A stretch of DNA of 64,000 nt, from positions 2,480,001 through 2,544,000 of the forward strand of contig NZ_CP147838.1 of assembly GCF_037338445.1 (NCBI RefSeq), read 5' to 3'. Positions 54,558 through 63,923 of the stretch are shown piece by piece. The DNA is from Salinibaculum sp. SYNS191 (GTDB taxonomy: Archaea > Halobacteriota > Halobacteria > Halobacteriales > Haloarculaceae). The notes beneath the pieces are model-generated. The model worked only from the letters and a program-made list of their open reading frames with translations, was not told where the DNA came from and searched no databases. A program made the position numbers and the translations under genes. Numbering within the stretch: position 1 is the first letter of the stretch; each line of letters opens with the position of its first letter.

Positions 54558-55268
54558 ATGCTGACTGCAAAACTGAGCGTCCGATACGAGGGGGACTGGA
54601 CCAGCAACCTCGTCAGCTACGACGTCTCCGGTGAGTTCCTCGCCTCGACGTTCCGCGACCGGCGGTACTTCGGCCTCGTCGCCCTGGAGGTGGCCGAGAG
54701 CGACTACGACGACGTCATCGAGACGATACGGGAACACGAGTCGACGATGTCGGTCGACGTCATCGAGAAGTACGCCGTCGGGGGCGTCGACCGGCTCTCG
54801 GCGACGCTGCTCATCCGGAGTCAGCACTTCGAGTACACCCCGCTGCAGGTCCTCCTCCACGAGGGCTTCATCCCGCTCGGTGGCTTCGGCGAGCTACGTA
54901 ACGGAACTGAAAGCTTCGACTTACTATTGACGAACAGAGAAGACCTCTCGGAGGCGGTCGAGTTGCTGGAGCGCTTCGGTCCCGTCAAGATAGAGTACGT
55001 CTCGTCGGACTTCCAGCGGCGCACGACGCCCAGCGTCACCGAGTGGAGCGAACTGTTCGAGTCGGTGACGCCACGTCGCCGTCGCGTCCTCAACAAGGCG
55101 CTCGAAGCGGGGTACTTCGACATTCCGCGGGGATGCACCCTCCAGGAAATCGCCGACGACCTCGGTATCGCCAAGACGACGGCGTCCCAGCACCTCCGCA
55201 AGGCTGAGAAGCGCATCATGCAGTTTTTCATCCAGTACGTGAACATCTCCGCGGCGAACGGCGAGTAG
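54558..55268 (+). CDS. Bacterioopsin-activator (Bat) type HTH regulator of the catabolic locus
   Basis: A 236-aa regulator with an N-terminal sensor-like region (LTAKLSVRYEGDWTSNLVSY to about 155) and a C-terminal HTH_10 (about 165-225: VTPRRRRVLNKALEAGYF, then CTLQEIADDLGIAKTTASQH). A second regulator at this end of the locus, besides the IclR protein at the other end, suggests two-signal control. Its targets are unknown. Confidence 0.88.
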   Translation: MLTAKLSVRYEGDWTSNLVSYDVSGEFLASTFRDRRYFGLVALEVAESDYDDVIETIREHESTMSVDVIEKYAVGGVDRLSATLLIRSQHFEYTPLQVLLHEGFIPLGGFGELRNGTESFDLLLTNREDLSEAVELLERFGPVKIEYVSSDFQRRTTPSVTEWSELFESVTPRRRRVLNKALEAGYFDIPRGCTLQEIADDLGIAKTTASQHLRKAEKRIMQFFIQYVNISAANGE

Positions 55269-55449
55269 AAATATAGCATAGATTTTCATACTGTAATTCT
55301 GTTACTAATACTCTCGCGACCGCTCTGTCGCTCTCCGCAGACCCGGCTCAGATTGTCCGTCGTCTCGACTGTGTGACCGGCCGGTGACGTCGGCCGACAC
55401 CTGGATTTCGCTCGAAGGTACTAAGACTGTGACAGACAGTGACGTGAAT

Positions 55450-56610
55450 ATGCTCGATTACGTCTCGCTGGAGGGCGACCTGGACGCGGAGGAGCGGCTG
55501 ATTCGCGATACCGCACGGGAGTTCGTCGCCGAGGAAGTCGGGGACGTGGGGGAGCACTGGCTCGACGGGACGTTCCCGACCGGTGTCATCGAGGAGATGG
55601 GCGAACTGGGCTTTTTCGCGCCGAATCTGGACGGGTACGGTCTGCCGAACGTCAGCGAGACGGCCTACGGGCTGCTGATGCAGGAACTGGAGGCCTGCGA
55701 CTCCGGCCTGCGCTCGATGGCCAGCGTCCAGGGCGCGCTCGTGATGTACCCCATCCACGCCTACGGCAGCGACGAGCAGAAAGACGAGTGGTTGCCGCGG
55801 CTCGGCACCGGCGACGCGGTGGGCTGTTTCGGCCTCACCGAACCCGAACACGGCTCGAACCCGTCGGCGATGGAGACCTACGCCGAACGGGACGCCGACG
55901 GCTACCGCCTCACCGGCTCGAAGACGTGGATTACGAACGCGCCCATCGCGGACGTGGCGCTCGTCTGGGCGCGGGACCGCTCGGCCGAGGGCGACCCGGT
56001 GCGGGGCTTTCTGGTCGAGACCGACCGCGACGGCGTCAGCACCGGCGAAATCACCGACAAACTCTCGTTGCGCGTCTCGGTGACCGGCGAGGTGGTCCTC
56101 GACGACGCCTTCGTCCCCGAGGCGAACGTCCTGCCGGGCGTCGAGGGGATGCAAGGCCCGCTGTCCTGCCTGACGCAGGCGCGGTACGGTATCGCCTGGG
56201 GCGCCGTCGGGGCCGCGCGGGACTGCTTCGAGACGGCCCGGGAGTACGCCACCGACCGCGAGCAGTTCGGCAAGCCCATCGCCGGCTTCCAGCTCCAGCA
56301 GGAGAAACTCGCGGAGATGGCGACCCAGATAACGCTCGCGCAACTCCTCGCGCACCGCCTCGCTGACCTCAAGGAGGCGGGTCGTCTCCGCGCGCCGCAG
56401 GTGTCGATGGCCAAGCGCAACAACGTCGCCATGGCGCGCGAACAGTCCCGCGTCGCGCGGGAGATGCTCGGCGGCAACGGCATCACGGCCGACTACTCGC
56501 CGATGCGACACATGGCGAACATGGAGACGGTCTACACCTACGAGGGGACCCACGACATCCACTCGCTCATCCTCGGCCACGACCTGACTGGCATTCCGGC
56601 CTTCGAGTGA
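55450..56610 (+). CDS. Acyl-CoA dehydrogenase, glutaryl-CoA dehydrogenase-like
   Basis: A 386-aa flavoenzyme of the acyl-CoA dehydrogenase family. FAD/substrate motifs are CFGLTEPEHGSNPS and TGSKTWITNAP. The catalytic Glu is in the C-terminal YTYEGTHDIHSLILG, the position used by glutaryl-CoA-type members, and the GLRSMASVQGALVMYPI region also matches that branch. It may oxidise a short acyl-CoA. An upstream in-frame GTG (55429) is possible. Whether it belongs to the sugar locus is uncertain; it follows the Bat gene by 181 bp. Confidence 0.9.
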   Translation: MLDYVSLEGDLDAEERLIRDTAREFVAEEVGDVGEHWLDGTFPTGVIEEMGELGFFAPNLDGYGLPNVSETAYGLLMQELEACDSGLRSMASVQGALVMYPIHAYGSDEQKDEWLPRLGTGDAVGCFGLTEPEHGSNPSAMETYAERDADGYRLTGSKTWITNAPIADVALVWARDRSAEGDPVRGFLVETDRDGVSTGEITDKLSLRVSVTGEVVLDDAFVPEANVLPGVEGMQGPLSCLTQARYGIAWGAVGAARDCFETAREYATDREQFGKPIAGFQLQQEKLAEMATQITLAQLLAHRLADLKEAGRLRAPQVSMAKRNNVAMAREQSRVAREMLGGNGITADYSPMRHMANMETVYTYEGTHDIHSLILGHDLTGIPAFE

Positions 56611-56840
56611 GGCCACTCGCCGGCCATGCCGCTCCGACCTGTGGCCGCCACACTCCCGGACTGCGGGCTGATTGTGCCTGATAGCTTCGCAGAACGAAGA
56701 GGGTAGACAGTTGGGTTATGATACTGCAACCCTCTGGCCGCATTCCTGCGGCGTGCGTGTCGTCTGAGCACAACGTTATATACATTTCCCCTTCGGTCGA
56801 CGTCGCGGCCAGTGCGCACCTTGGTTGTCACCGCATCGCA

Positions 56841-56850
56841 ATTTTATATT
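56841..56850 (+). promoter_or_regulatory. TATA box of the CBS gene
   Basis: ATTTTATATT lies 22 nt before the ATG at 56872 and decides that start over an upstream in-frame one. A second TATA-like GTTATATACAT lies near 56776. Confidence 0.6.
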
Positions 56851-56871
56851 CGTCGCCGACCAACGTCCGGT

Positions 56872-57321
56872 ATGGAGATTACAGACCTGCTCCGGGAGGA
56901 CGTGGTGACCGTCTATCTCGACGACAGCGTCCTCGACGTCGCCGCGGTGCTGCGCGAGGAGGGCGTCGGCAGCGCCGTCGTCCTGGACGCCCACGACGAG
57001 GTGCTCGGCATCGTCACGGACCGTGACCTCGTCGTCTACGGCCAGGAGTTCGTCGACTCGCTCGAACAGACGACGGTGAACCAGGTGCTCTCGATGACGG
57101 TCTTCTCCGTCGCGCCGGACGTGAGCGTGCGCGAACTCACCGAGCGGATGCGCGAGGCGGGCGTCCGCCGCGTGCCGGTCATGGAGAACGGGGACCTGCT
57201 CGGCATCGTCACGCTCGACGACATCGTCGTCCACCTGGCCGGGCAACTGGACAGCCGCGAACTGGCGAACCTCGCCGCGGTCATCGAAGGCGAGTCGCCG
57301 CCGCGCGAGGACCCTGCCTAG
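56872..57321 (+). CDS. Two-CBS-domain protein
   Basis: A 149-aa Bateman module: CBS1 (about 3-60, LLREDVVTVYLDDSVLDVA) and CBS2 (about 72-128, VLSMTVFSVAPDVSVRELTE), plus a short helical tail. It is similar in design to the 33.0-kb CBS protein but slightly longer. It likely binds an adenosyl ligand and regulates an unknown partner. Confidence 0.92.
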   Translation: MEITDLLREDVVTVYLDDSVLDVAAVLREEGVGSAVVLDAHDEVLGIVTDRDLVVYGQEFVDSLEQTTVNQVLSMTVFSVAPDVSVRELTERMREAGVRRVPVMENGDLLGIVTLDDIVVHLAGQLDSRELANLAAVIEGESPPREDPA

Positions 57322-57405
57322 ACGCCGTTTCTCACCCGGACGGTCGTCCCCACTCGCGTCGCTCGAACCCCATCTCTGACGGTGCTGGGGCGCGTCGGCC
57401 GACGT

Positions 57406-58011
57406 ATGGCATCCTGGGACGAGCGGTTCCGCGACGGTTCGTATCCGACCGACCCCGACCCATCGCCCGTGCTACAGCGGTACGTCGACACCTTCCCCGA
57501 CGGCCGGGCGCTGGACCTCGCCACCGGGACGGGCCGCAACGCCGTCTTTCTCGCAGAGCGTGGCTACCGCGTCGACGGCCTCGACCAGTCCCGCGAAGGA
57601 CTCCGCATCGCCCGCGAGAACGCCGCGGCGGCCGGCGTCGTGGACCGGACGAACTGGATTCAGGGTGACGTGCCATCCTACGCCTTCCCCGAGTCGACCT
57701 ACGACGTCGTTACCGTCAGTTTCTACCGCGCCATCGACCGCTTCGCCGACATCAAGGAGGCCCTCACGCCGGGCGGTGTGCTCTTCGTCCAGCACCACCT
57801 GCGGACGACGGACCCGGTCGAAGTCGGCCCGGACACCGACCGCTACCGCTTCGCCGCCAACGAACTCCTGCACGCGTGTCTCGACATGACCGTGCTGTAC
57901 TTCGACGCGAAGACCGAACGCCGCCCGGACGGCCGCCCGTCCGCGACGACGGAAATCGTCGCCCGCAACACCACCGGCCACCGACAGTCATACCCGGAAC
58001 CGGACGGGTGA
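57406..58011 (+). CDS. SAM-dependent methyltransferase (TehB-like)
   Basis: A 201-aa class I methyltransferase. The SAM-binding motif is ALDLATGTGRNAVFLAERG, with the acidic end of strand 2 in VDGLDQSREGL, and WIQGDVPSYAFPESTYDVV. The short length and the SWDERFRDGSYP N-terminus match TehB-like small-molecule methyltransferases (thiol or metalloid detoxification). The substrate is unknown. Confidence 0.88.
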   Translation: MASWDERFRDGSYPTDPDPSPVLQRYVDTFPDGRALDLATGTGRNAVFLAERGYRVDGLDQSREGLRIARENAAAAGVVDRTNWIQGDVPSYAFPESTYDVVTVSFYRAIDRFADIKEALTPGGVLFVQHHLRTTDPVEVGPDTDRYRFAANELLHACLDMTVLYFDAKTERRPDGRPSATTEIVARNTTGHRQSYPEPDG

Positions 58012-58443
58012 GCCCCGACCCCGCTCGCCCACAGCGTGAGCATACGAAACGCGTCATTTCCCCTCGCGTCTCGGACGACTGTCTTTTCGTCCCCAGTCGA
58101 ACCCACTCTCGCTTGAGTCGGCCCGAAATTTCACGCTTCAGACGGGTAGCGCGCCCGTGTTCTGGTTTTCCCGTCCGCGTCGACCGTCAGCTACCATCCG
58201 TTCGGATAGCGTGTGGCTGACGACGCAATCGGAGGTGCGGCTCTACTGCGTGGCGATCCTCGGACTCCTCCTGCACTGGGTCGCTGGGATTCGTCCAGAC
58301 CAGATGCCGGAAGTATAGACTTTTGAGGATATACTGGAAATCTATATTTCTGGTGCGACAGTCTCCCAGTACGTGCAGGGTAGTTGCGGATTTGCCCCCT
58401 GTTTCCACTCCACGAACGCCGGGCGGTCGCTCCGCCAGCGTTC
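58012..58443. other. Convergent intergenic region, no supported gene
   Basis: A 432-bp gap between two convergent genes. The part at about 58310-58365 is AT-rich with inverted TATAGA/TCTATA ends. A short GTG frame (about 58210-58317) codes for a hydrophobic peptide but has no promoter or family support. Confidence 0.5.
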
Positions 58444-59775
58444 TCACTCGGTGGCCGGCCGGACCTGTGCGCGGGCGACCCGGCCAAGCAGGACGAGGAT
58501 GGGGACGAAGAGGACGCCGGCGACGACGAAGGGCGTCCAGTAGGCGACGGCGACGTAGAGCAGGCCGGCGGCGGCCGGGCCGAACGTGCGGGCGAGGCTC
58601 GCGGCGGACTGCGTGAGGCCGAACGCCCCGCCCTGTTCGTCCTCGTCGGCGTTGAGCGACACCAGCGCGTTCAGCGAGACGTTCGTCAGCGCGTTCCCAA
58701 AGGCCAGCGGCGTCGAGACGGCCGCCAGCGCGACGCCGCCCGAATCGACCGGACCTATCGACGGGACGAACGACCACGACAGCGAGAAGGGGACGGCGGC
58801 GAGTGTCACCACCTGGATGGCCGCGCCGGTCAGCGCAAGGCGGTACTCGCCGAAGCGGTCGGTCAGCGGGCCGATGAGTCCGCCCTGGACGATAGCGATG
58901 ACGACGCCGATGTACGTCAGGAGGATGGCGTTGGCAGTCGTGCCGTAGCCGAGCTGGTCGTTCGTCAGGAAGATGAACTGGCTCTCGAACGCCGAGAAGG
59001 CGAAGGAGGCCAGGAAGAACGCCGCGACGAGCGAGCCGATGTCGGGCGCGGTGACGGCGTCGTAGAGTTGCCGCAGCCGCGACCCGGCCGACGCCTCGAC
59101 GCTCGTCTCGCGTCGCCGGGGCTCCGGCAGGACGACGAAGGCCAGTCCCAGGTTCGCCGCCGACAGTGCCGCCGCGGTGAAGGAGGGGATGGTGAACTCC
59201 GTGACGGGGACGACCGACGGCAGGAGGTCCCGGAGGACGTCGAGTGCGAACGGGCTCGACACGATGCCGGAGATGGCCGGCCCGAAGACGAACCCGAGGC
59301 CGAAGGCGGCGCCCAGGATGCCCAGCCCCTTCGCGCGCTCGGACGGCGGCGTGATGTCCGCGATGTAGGCGTTGGCGGTGGCGATGTTGCCGCCCATCGC
59401 GCCGGCGAAGGCCCGGGCGGCAAAGAGCACGACGAGGCCGTTGGTCGCCCCCAGCAACGGGCCGAGTTCGCCCGCGACGCCGAACAGCGTCCACGCGACG
59501 ACGCTGCCGGTAATCGACAGCAGGAGGACGGGTCGCCGGCCGCGTTCGTCCGACAGGCGGCCGAGGATGGGCGCGCCGACGAACTGGAACAGCGAGTAGG
59601 TGGCGATGAGCAGGCTGCCGACGAACTCGTTGGCCCCGAAGAACTTGGCGTACAGCGGGATGACGGGGATGAGGATGCCGAACCCGAGCAGGTCGATGAA
59701 GACCACGAGAAACAGCGTCCCAACGACCCGCCGTCGGCCCATCCCGGCCACGGCGTCCGTCTCGTCGTCTGACAC
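58444..59775 (-). CDS. MFS transporter (multidrug/sugar efflux type)
   Basis: A 443-aa twelve-helix transporter. The first helix begins GTLFLVVFIDLLGFGILIPV, with the conserved D and the loop 2-3 motif GRLSDERGRRPVLL. It resembles TetA/bicyclomycin-type efflux proteins. The start is set to a GTG at 59775 because the TATA element AAAGTATTAC (59801-59810, reverse strand) is 25 nt upstream; ATG alternatives at 59829 or 59742 fit less well. The substrate is unknown. Confidence 0.88.
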   Translation of the reverse strand: MSDDETDAVAGMGRRRVVGTLFLVVFIDLLGFGILIPVIPLYAKFFGANEFVGSLLIATYSLFQFVGAPILGRLSDERGRRPVLLLSITGSVVAWTLFGVAGELGPLLGATNGLVVLFAARAFAGAMGGNIATANAYIADITPPSERAKGLGILGAAFGLGFVFGPAISGIVSSPFALDVLRDLLPSVVPVTEFTIPSFTAAALSAANLGLAFVVLPEPRRRETSVEASAGSRLRQLYDAVTAPDIGSLVAAFFLASFAFSAFESQFIFLTNDQLGYGTTANAILLTYIGVVIAIVQGGLIGPLTDRFGEYRLALTGAAIQVVTLAAVPFSLSWSFVPSIGPVDSGGVALAAVSTPLAFGNALTNVSLNALVSLNADEDEQGGAFGLTQSAASLARTFGPAAAGLLYVAVAYWTPFVVAGVLFVPILVLLGRVARAQVRPATE

Positions 59776-59800
59776 GGCTGTCGGTTGGGATAGCCCCGAC

Positions 59801-59810
59801 GTAATACTTT
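59801..59810 (-). promoter_or_regulatory. TATA box deciding a leaderless GTG start of the MFS gene
   Basis: AAAGTATTAC on the reverse strand ends 25 nt before GTG at 59775. Confidence 0.5.
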
Positions 59811-59868
59811 CTTCTGGCCCGGCCGCCACGCGGGTAGTTTCATGGGTCCAGCGGGCGAAGTATCAACG

Positions 59869-60726
59869 ATGGCACCCTCCAGTTCACGCCGACGGACGGC
59901 GGTGCTAGCCGGCCTCGGTCTCGCCGGCCTGGCCGTCGCCCGCTCCCGCAAGTACTCCTTCGAGCGCGACGTCCAGCGCCGCGTCGGCGACCTGGTCGCG
60001 GACGCGGACCCCCAGCACGGCGCACGGTTCACGAGCGAGGACGTCGCGGACGTCCCGGCTCCGGTCCGGCGGTACGCCGAGCGCGTCCTCGACGACGGCC
60101 AGCCGTACGTCAGGCGCGGGCAACTCCACCAGGACGGCGAGTTCCGTCTCGGCGACGCCTGGCACCCGCTGACGGCGACCGAGTGGTTCTCGACGCAACC
60201 GCCCGGCTTCGTCTGGGACGCGACCATCGACGTGATGCCGCTGCTCCCGGTTCGCGTCATCGACTCCTATCAGGACGCGCAGGGGGCCCTGGAGGCGCGG
60301 CTCCGCTCGACGCTCCCGGTGATGCGGGCGGGACCGAGCCCCGAGATGAGCCAGGGCGAACTCGTCCGCTACCTCGCCGAGGCGGTGTGGTACCCGACCG
60401 CGCTCCTTCCGACGCAGGGGGTCTCCTGGGAGCCCGTGGACGACGAGTCGGCCCAGGCGACGCTGAAGGACCCGCACGTGACGGCGACGGTCGTCTTCCA
60501 CTTCGACGACGCCGACCACATCACCGCGGTGACCACCGAGCGGTACCACCAGGAGGACGGCTCCTTCGCGCGCTGGCGCGGCACCTTCGACGACTACGAG
60601 GAGCACAACGGGCTGGAGATACCGACGACGGCGGCGGTGGCCTGGGAGTCCGAGGACGAACCGTACTGGCGGGGTGACCTCCGCTCCATCGAGCACGTCG
60701 TCGCCAACGACGACCACGAGCGGTAG
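59869..60726 (+). CDS. DUF6544/DUF6920-like protein
   Basis: A 285-aa protein. It has an N-terminal hydrophobic stretch (AVLAGLGLAGLAVA) after basic residues, likely a membrane anchor or signal. A beta-rich domain follows (YVRRGQLHQDGEFRLGDAWH, RVIDSYQDAQGALEARL, ALLPTQGVSWEPVDDES, RWRGTFDDYEEHNGLEIPT). This order is typical of a conserved lipoprotein-like family (DUF6544, number from memory). No function is known. It is a separate transcription unit. Confidence 0.82.
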   Translation: MAPSSSRRRTAVLAGLGLAGLAVARSRKYSFERDVQRRVGDLVADADPQHGARFTSEDVADVPAPVRRYAERVLDDGQPYVRRGQLHQDGEFRLGDAWHPLTATEWFSTQPPGFVWDATIDVMPLLPVRVIDSYQDAQGALEARLRSTLPVMRAGPSPEMSQGELVRYLAEAVWYPTALLPTQGVSWEPVDDESAQATLKDPHVTATVVFHFDDADHITAVTTERYHQEDGSFARWRGTFDDYEEHNGLEIPTTAAVAWESEDEPYWRGDLRSIEHVVANDDHER

Positions 60727-60757
60727 CGCAGTCGGTCCCGTCCGCCCGCGACGGCGC

Positions 60758-61630
60758 TCACCCGTCCTCGACGGCGCCCAGTCGCGGCGGCTGGAACCGC
60801 CGCAGACCGAAGTACGTCACCACGGCCGCCCCGACTGCCGTCAGCAACACCAGCAGCGGGACGAGGCCGCCGACGACGGGGACGTAGCCCAGCAGTTCGC
60901 TCCCGACCAGGAACGCCACCGCGCCGGCGGCAGTCGCGAGGCCGGGGCGGTCGGGCTGGAGTCGGTGGCCGACGAGGTAGCCGACGCAGACGTAGGCGTA
61001 GAGGAAGACGACCAGCCCGCCGACGAGTCCGAGCACGGTCACCGGAATCAGGACGATGGTGAAGGCCATGAAGACGAAAAGCGCCAGCAGCGTGACCGTG
61101 GCGAGCACCCCGACCGTCCCGCTGACGACCGGGTGGTGGCGCATCGAGTGACCGACGTTCGCGAGCAGGTCCGGGTAGCGCCGCCCGACCAGCCCCCCGA
61201 CGAGGGCGAGGCCGACTGCCTGCATCAGGAGTATCCCGGCCGCCTCGGCCGGCGACCGCTCTTGGGTCAGGGGCTCGGCGACGACGCTGACGGGGACGCT
61301 CGCGCCGCTTGCGACGGCCTGGGTCCCGCCGTAGACGTCGACGCTCCCGGTGACGCGCGCATCCGCTCCCGCGGTGAGGTTCCCGGATAGCTGGACGACC
61401 CGCCCGTCGACGGTCCCGTCGATGTGGGCGGTCCCGCCGAGGACGTACAGCGACGAGTCGACGGTGGTCCCCGACTCGACCGTGACGGTCCCGTCGAGGA
61501 CGACCACCGCGTCGGCCCCCGTCTCGATGTCCTCGCTGCCGCCGACGACCGTCGTGACCGTCTCGACGCCGGGTTGCGCTGCGATGAGCAACAGCGCGAC
61601 CACCAGCAGCGGCACCGACTCGGGCCTCAC
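60758..61630 (-). CDS. Bactofilin-like polymer-forming domain with membrane helices
   Basis: A 290-aa protein. A signal-like helix (PLLVVALLLIAAQPG) is followed by short beta repeats (DGTVTVESGTTVDSSLYVLGGTAHIDG pattern, about 30-105) typical of the polymer-forming cytoskeletal (bactofilin) fold. Four to five transmembrane segments follow (AAGILLMQAVGLALVGGLVG onward). The repeats probably face the outside. The GTG start overlaps the stop of the upstream MFS gene, so the two are coupled. Confidence 0.85.
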   Translation of the reverse strand: MRPESVPLLVVALLLIAAQPGVETVTTVVGGSEDIETGADAVVVLDGTVTVESGTTVDSSLYVLGGTAHIDGTVDGRVVQLSGNLTAGADARVTGSVDVYGGTQAVASGASVPVSVVAEPLTQERSPAEAAGILLMQAVGLALVGGLVGRRYPDLLANVGHSMRHHPVVSGTVGVLATVTLLALFVFMAFTIVLIPVTVLGLVGGLVVFLYAYVCVGYLVGHRLQPDRPGLATAAGAVAFLVGSELLGYVPVVGGLVPLLVLLTAVGAAVVTYFGLRRFQPPRLGAVEDG

Positions 61631-62904
61631 GACGGCTCACCCCGCTGGTGGGCCAGGCGAACCATCCGGTGGGCGTACACCGTCACCAGCACCAGGAAGA
61701 AAAAGAGCAGGGAGAGCGCGTCGACGATGGTGAGGTGGCGGGCCAGTCCCACCGACTCGCTCTTGATGTAGAGGACGACGGCCGTCGAGAGGAAGGTGGC
61801 GAGGAACCCCGCGATGCCGACGCCGATAGCGGAGTGGCGGCCGATGGTCTCGGGCGTGGACATGTCGGGCCAGATGGCGAAGTTGAGGACGGTGTAGAAG
61901 CTCACAGCGCCGGCGTAGAACAGCGGCATCAAAAGCGGCGCGTCGCCGATGCCGGCCCGGACGTCGAAGACGTACATGAGGTGAGTAAAGCCAAAGAGGC
62001 CGAAGACGAGCAGGAACAGCCAGCGGCGGCCGAAGTTCGTGTACAGCACCCCGGCCATGACGGCGGTCACGACGTGGACGCCGCCGATGAGCAGGTGGAC
62101 GCCGAAGTCCGGCGACTGCCAGGACGTGTAGATGTAGGCGGGCGTCTCGATGATGCGCAGAAAGCCCAGGCTGTCGATGAAGTAGACGCCGAACATGAGC
62201 GCCAGCGCCGAGAGGAAGGCGTAGCTCCCGGTCCGCACGCGGTTTGGACGGCAAAACCGTCCAATCCCGAACGACGGCCGCTCGTGGGTGCCCGCCAGCG
62301 CGTCGACGAGGGCGTTCTCCCGGAAGGCGAGGTAGCCGAGCACGAGGACCGCCGGAGCCATCGCCGCGCTCATGATGATGCTGAAGGACTCTATCTCCCA
62401 CTGCGTCGGGTAGACGTTGGCGAGGAAGTAGGCCGCGGCAGTCGCGGCGGCGGCGACGGGGCCGCGGTCCGCGACGGGGACGAGGTCGACGACGAGGCTG
62501 AACGTCGTCGGCATCCCGACGCCGATGGAGGCGGCACAGAGCACAATCCAGCCGCCGAACTGCGCCGGGGACGCGAGCACCGGCGCGGTCAGCGTCAGCG
62601 CCAGCTGGACGACGATGACGCCCCAGAGGACCCGCAGTTTCGCCCGGAGGTCCGTGCTCAGGCCGTACCTGTCCAGTGCGACCCCGGTCACCAGGGCGAC
62701 GACGACGGCGACGAGCGCGAGGGCGGCCATGCCGATGGAGACCTGAAAGCGGGTGAGCCCGACCAGCCGCGTCCCGAGGTCGATGAGGCCCAGTTGGACG
62801 AAGGTGAGGTTGTAGTAGTACCCCGCGGCGAGGACGGCGACGAACAGCCCGTACCCCACCACCGTCGGCCACCGTCGCTGCCGGACGAACTCGGTGAACT
62901 GCAT
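61627..62904 (-). CDS. MFS-like membrane transporter
   Basis: A 425-aa protein with about twelve hydrophobic segments, starting MQFTEFVRQRRWPTVVGYGL. The loop after helix 2 (TGVALDRYGLSTDLRAKLRVL) fits the major facilitator pattern. The middle loop contains an in-frame palindrome (RFCRPNRVRTG). Substrate unknown. It overlaps the bactofilin-like gene by 4 nt, suggesting joint function or at least joint expression. Confidence 0.85.
   Translation of the reverse strand: MQFTEFVRQRRWPTVVGYGLFVAVLAAGYYYNLTFVQLGLIDLGTRLVGLTRFQVSIGMAALALVAVVVALVTGVALDRYGLSTDLRAKLRVLWGVIVVQLALTLTAPVLASPAQFGGWIVLCAASIGVGMPTTFSLVVDLVPVADRGPVAAAATAAAYFLANVYPTQWEIESFSIIMSAAMAPAVLVLGYLAFRENALVDALAGTHERPSFGIGRFCRPNRVRTGSYAFLSALALMFGVYFIDSLGFLRIIETPAYIYTSWQSPDFGVHLLIGGVHVVTAVMAGVLYTNFGRRWLFLLVFGLFGFTHLMYVFDVRAGIGDAPLLMPLFYAGAVSFYTVLNFAIWPDMSTPETIGRHSAIGVGIAGFLATFLSTAVVLYIKSESVGLARHLTIVDALSLLFFFLVLVTVYAHRMVRLAHQRGEPS
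62244..62264. repeat. Perfect inverted repeat inside the MFS-like gene
   Basis: 8-nt arms (TTGGACGG and CCGTCCAA) around CAAAA, within the central cytoplasmic loop region. Confidence 0.85.
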
Positions 62905-63013
62905 CTACGGCCCTCTACTCGCTCCTCCGCCTAATAACTGGAGCGTGTCAGACAATCGATACCACTGCTACGGTTAAGCGCCAGTCCGGCGTATCTCCAG
63001 GCGGTGACTGGCA

Positions 63014-63865
63014 ATGACTCAGACACTCGCCCTCCGCCGCTGGCAGGTCCGCTCGACGCTCGCAATCCTCGCGCTGTCGGCCGCGTCGAGTCTCCTGGGA
63101 CTGTTCCGCGACGGCCACTACACCGACCCGTCGTCGCTGCTCGCCCGCATCACCGCCGAGGACGCGGTGATCCTGCTCGTCGCCGTCCCGGTGCTCGCAG
63201 TCGGGCTCTGGGGGGCGTTGCGCGGGTCCCGCGGGGGCCGCGTCGTCTGGCTCGGCGCGCTCGCGTACATGACCTACATGTGGGCGACCATCGGGCTCAA
63301 CCGGTCGTTCAACGACTTCTTCCTGGGCTACGTGGCGCTGTTCGCCCTGTCGCTTTTCACGCTCGCCGCCGGGATGGTGCGGACCGACCCGGCCCCGTTC
63401 TATCGCACCCTCCAGGGCCGCGCGCGCCGGCTCTACGCCGGGTTCCTGCTCGTGACGGCCGGCGGCCTCGCGGCGCTGTGGGTCTCGGACGTCGTTCCCG
63501 CTATCCTCGCTGGGACGACCCCCTCCGTCATCGAGCAGTTCGGCCCGCAGGGCGTCGTCACGTACGTCGTCGACCTCGGCGTCGTCGTCCCGTCGCTTGC
63601 CGTCGTCGCGGTGTGGCTGTGGCGGGACCGCCGGTGGGGGGACCTCTGTGCCGGCGTCCTGCTGGTCTTCGCCGCCCTGCTTGCGCCGGGCATCTCGGCC
63701 ATCACCGTCGTCGACCTCCAGACCGGCGTCGAGATGACCGCGGGGATGGTCGTCGGGTCGATACTGCCGCCGGTTCTCGGTGCCGCGCTGGCGCTCGATT
63801 TCCTCCGTCGCCTGCCCGGTCGAGGGCCCGGGGACGCCGGCGAGGGCCCGTCGCTCGCCGACTGA
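63014..63865 (+). CDS. Integral membrane protein, function unknown
   Basis: A 283-aa protein with about seven to eight hydrophobic segments (LAILALSAASSLLGLF, AVILLVAVPVLAVGLW, VALFALSLFTLAAGM and others). No catalytic motif is recognised; the whole protein is membrane. A conserved-looking NRSFNDFFLGY loop lies between segments. It has no clear relatives among named families that I recognise. Confidence 0.75.
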   Translation: MTQTLALRRWQVRSTLAILALSAASSLLGLFRDGHYTDPSSLLARITAEDAVILLVAVPVLAVGLWGALRGSRGGRVVWLGALAYMTYMWATIGLNRSFNDFFLGYVALFALSLFTLAAGMVRTDPAPFYRTLQGRARRLYAGFLLVTAGGLAALWVSDVVPAILAGTTPSVIEQFGPQGVVTYVVDLGVVVPSLAVVAVWLWRDRRWGDLCAGVLLVFAALLAPGISAITVVDLQTGVEMTAGMVVGSILPPVLGAALALDFLRRLPGRGPGDAGEGPSLAD

Positions 63866-63923
63866 CGCGCGTACTTCCGAGACCGGTACACTCAAATCGT
63901 CGTGTTGCTTTGAATAGGACACG

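Noticed and set aside
58187..58487. Reverse-strand frames in the convergent gap, possible transposase remnant
   Set aside because: No DDE or other transposase motif and no terminal repeats of convincing length. Kept only as an unexplained gap.
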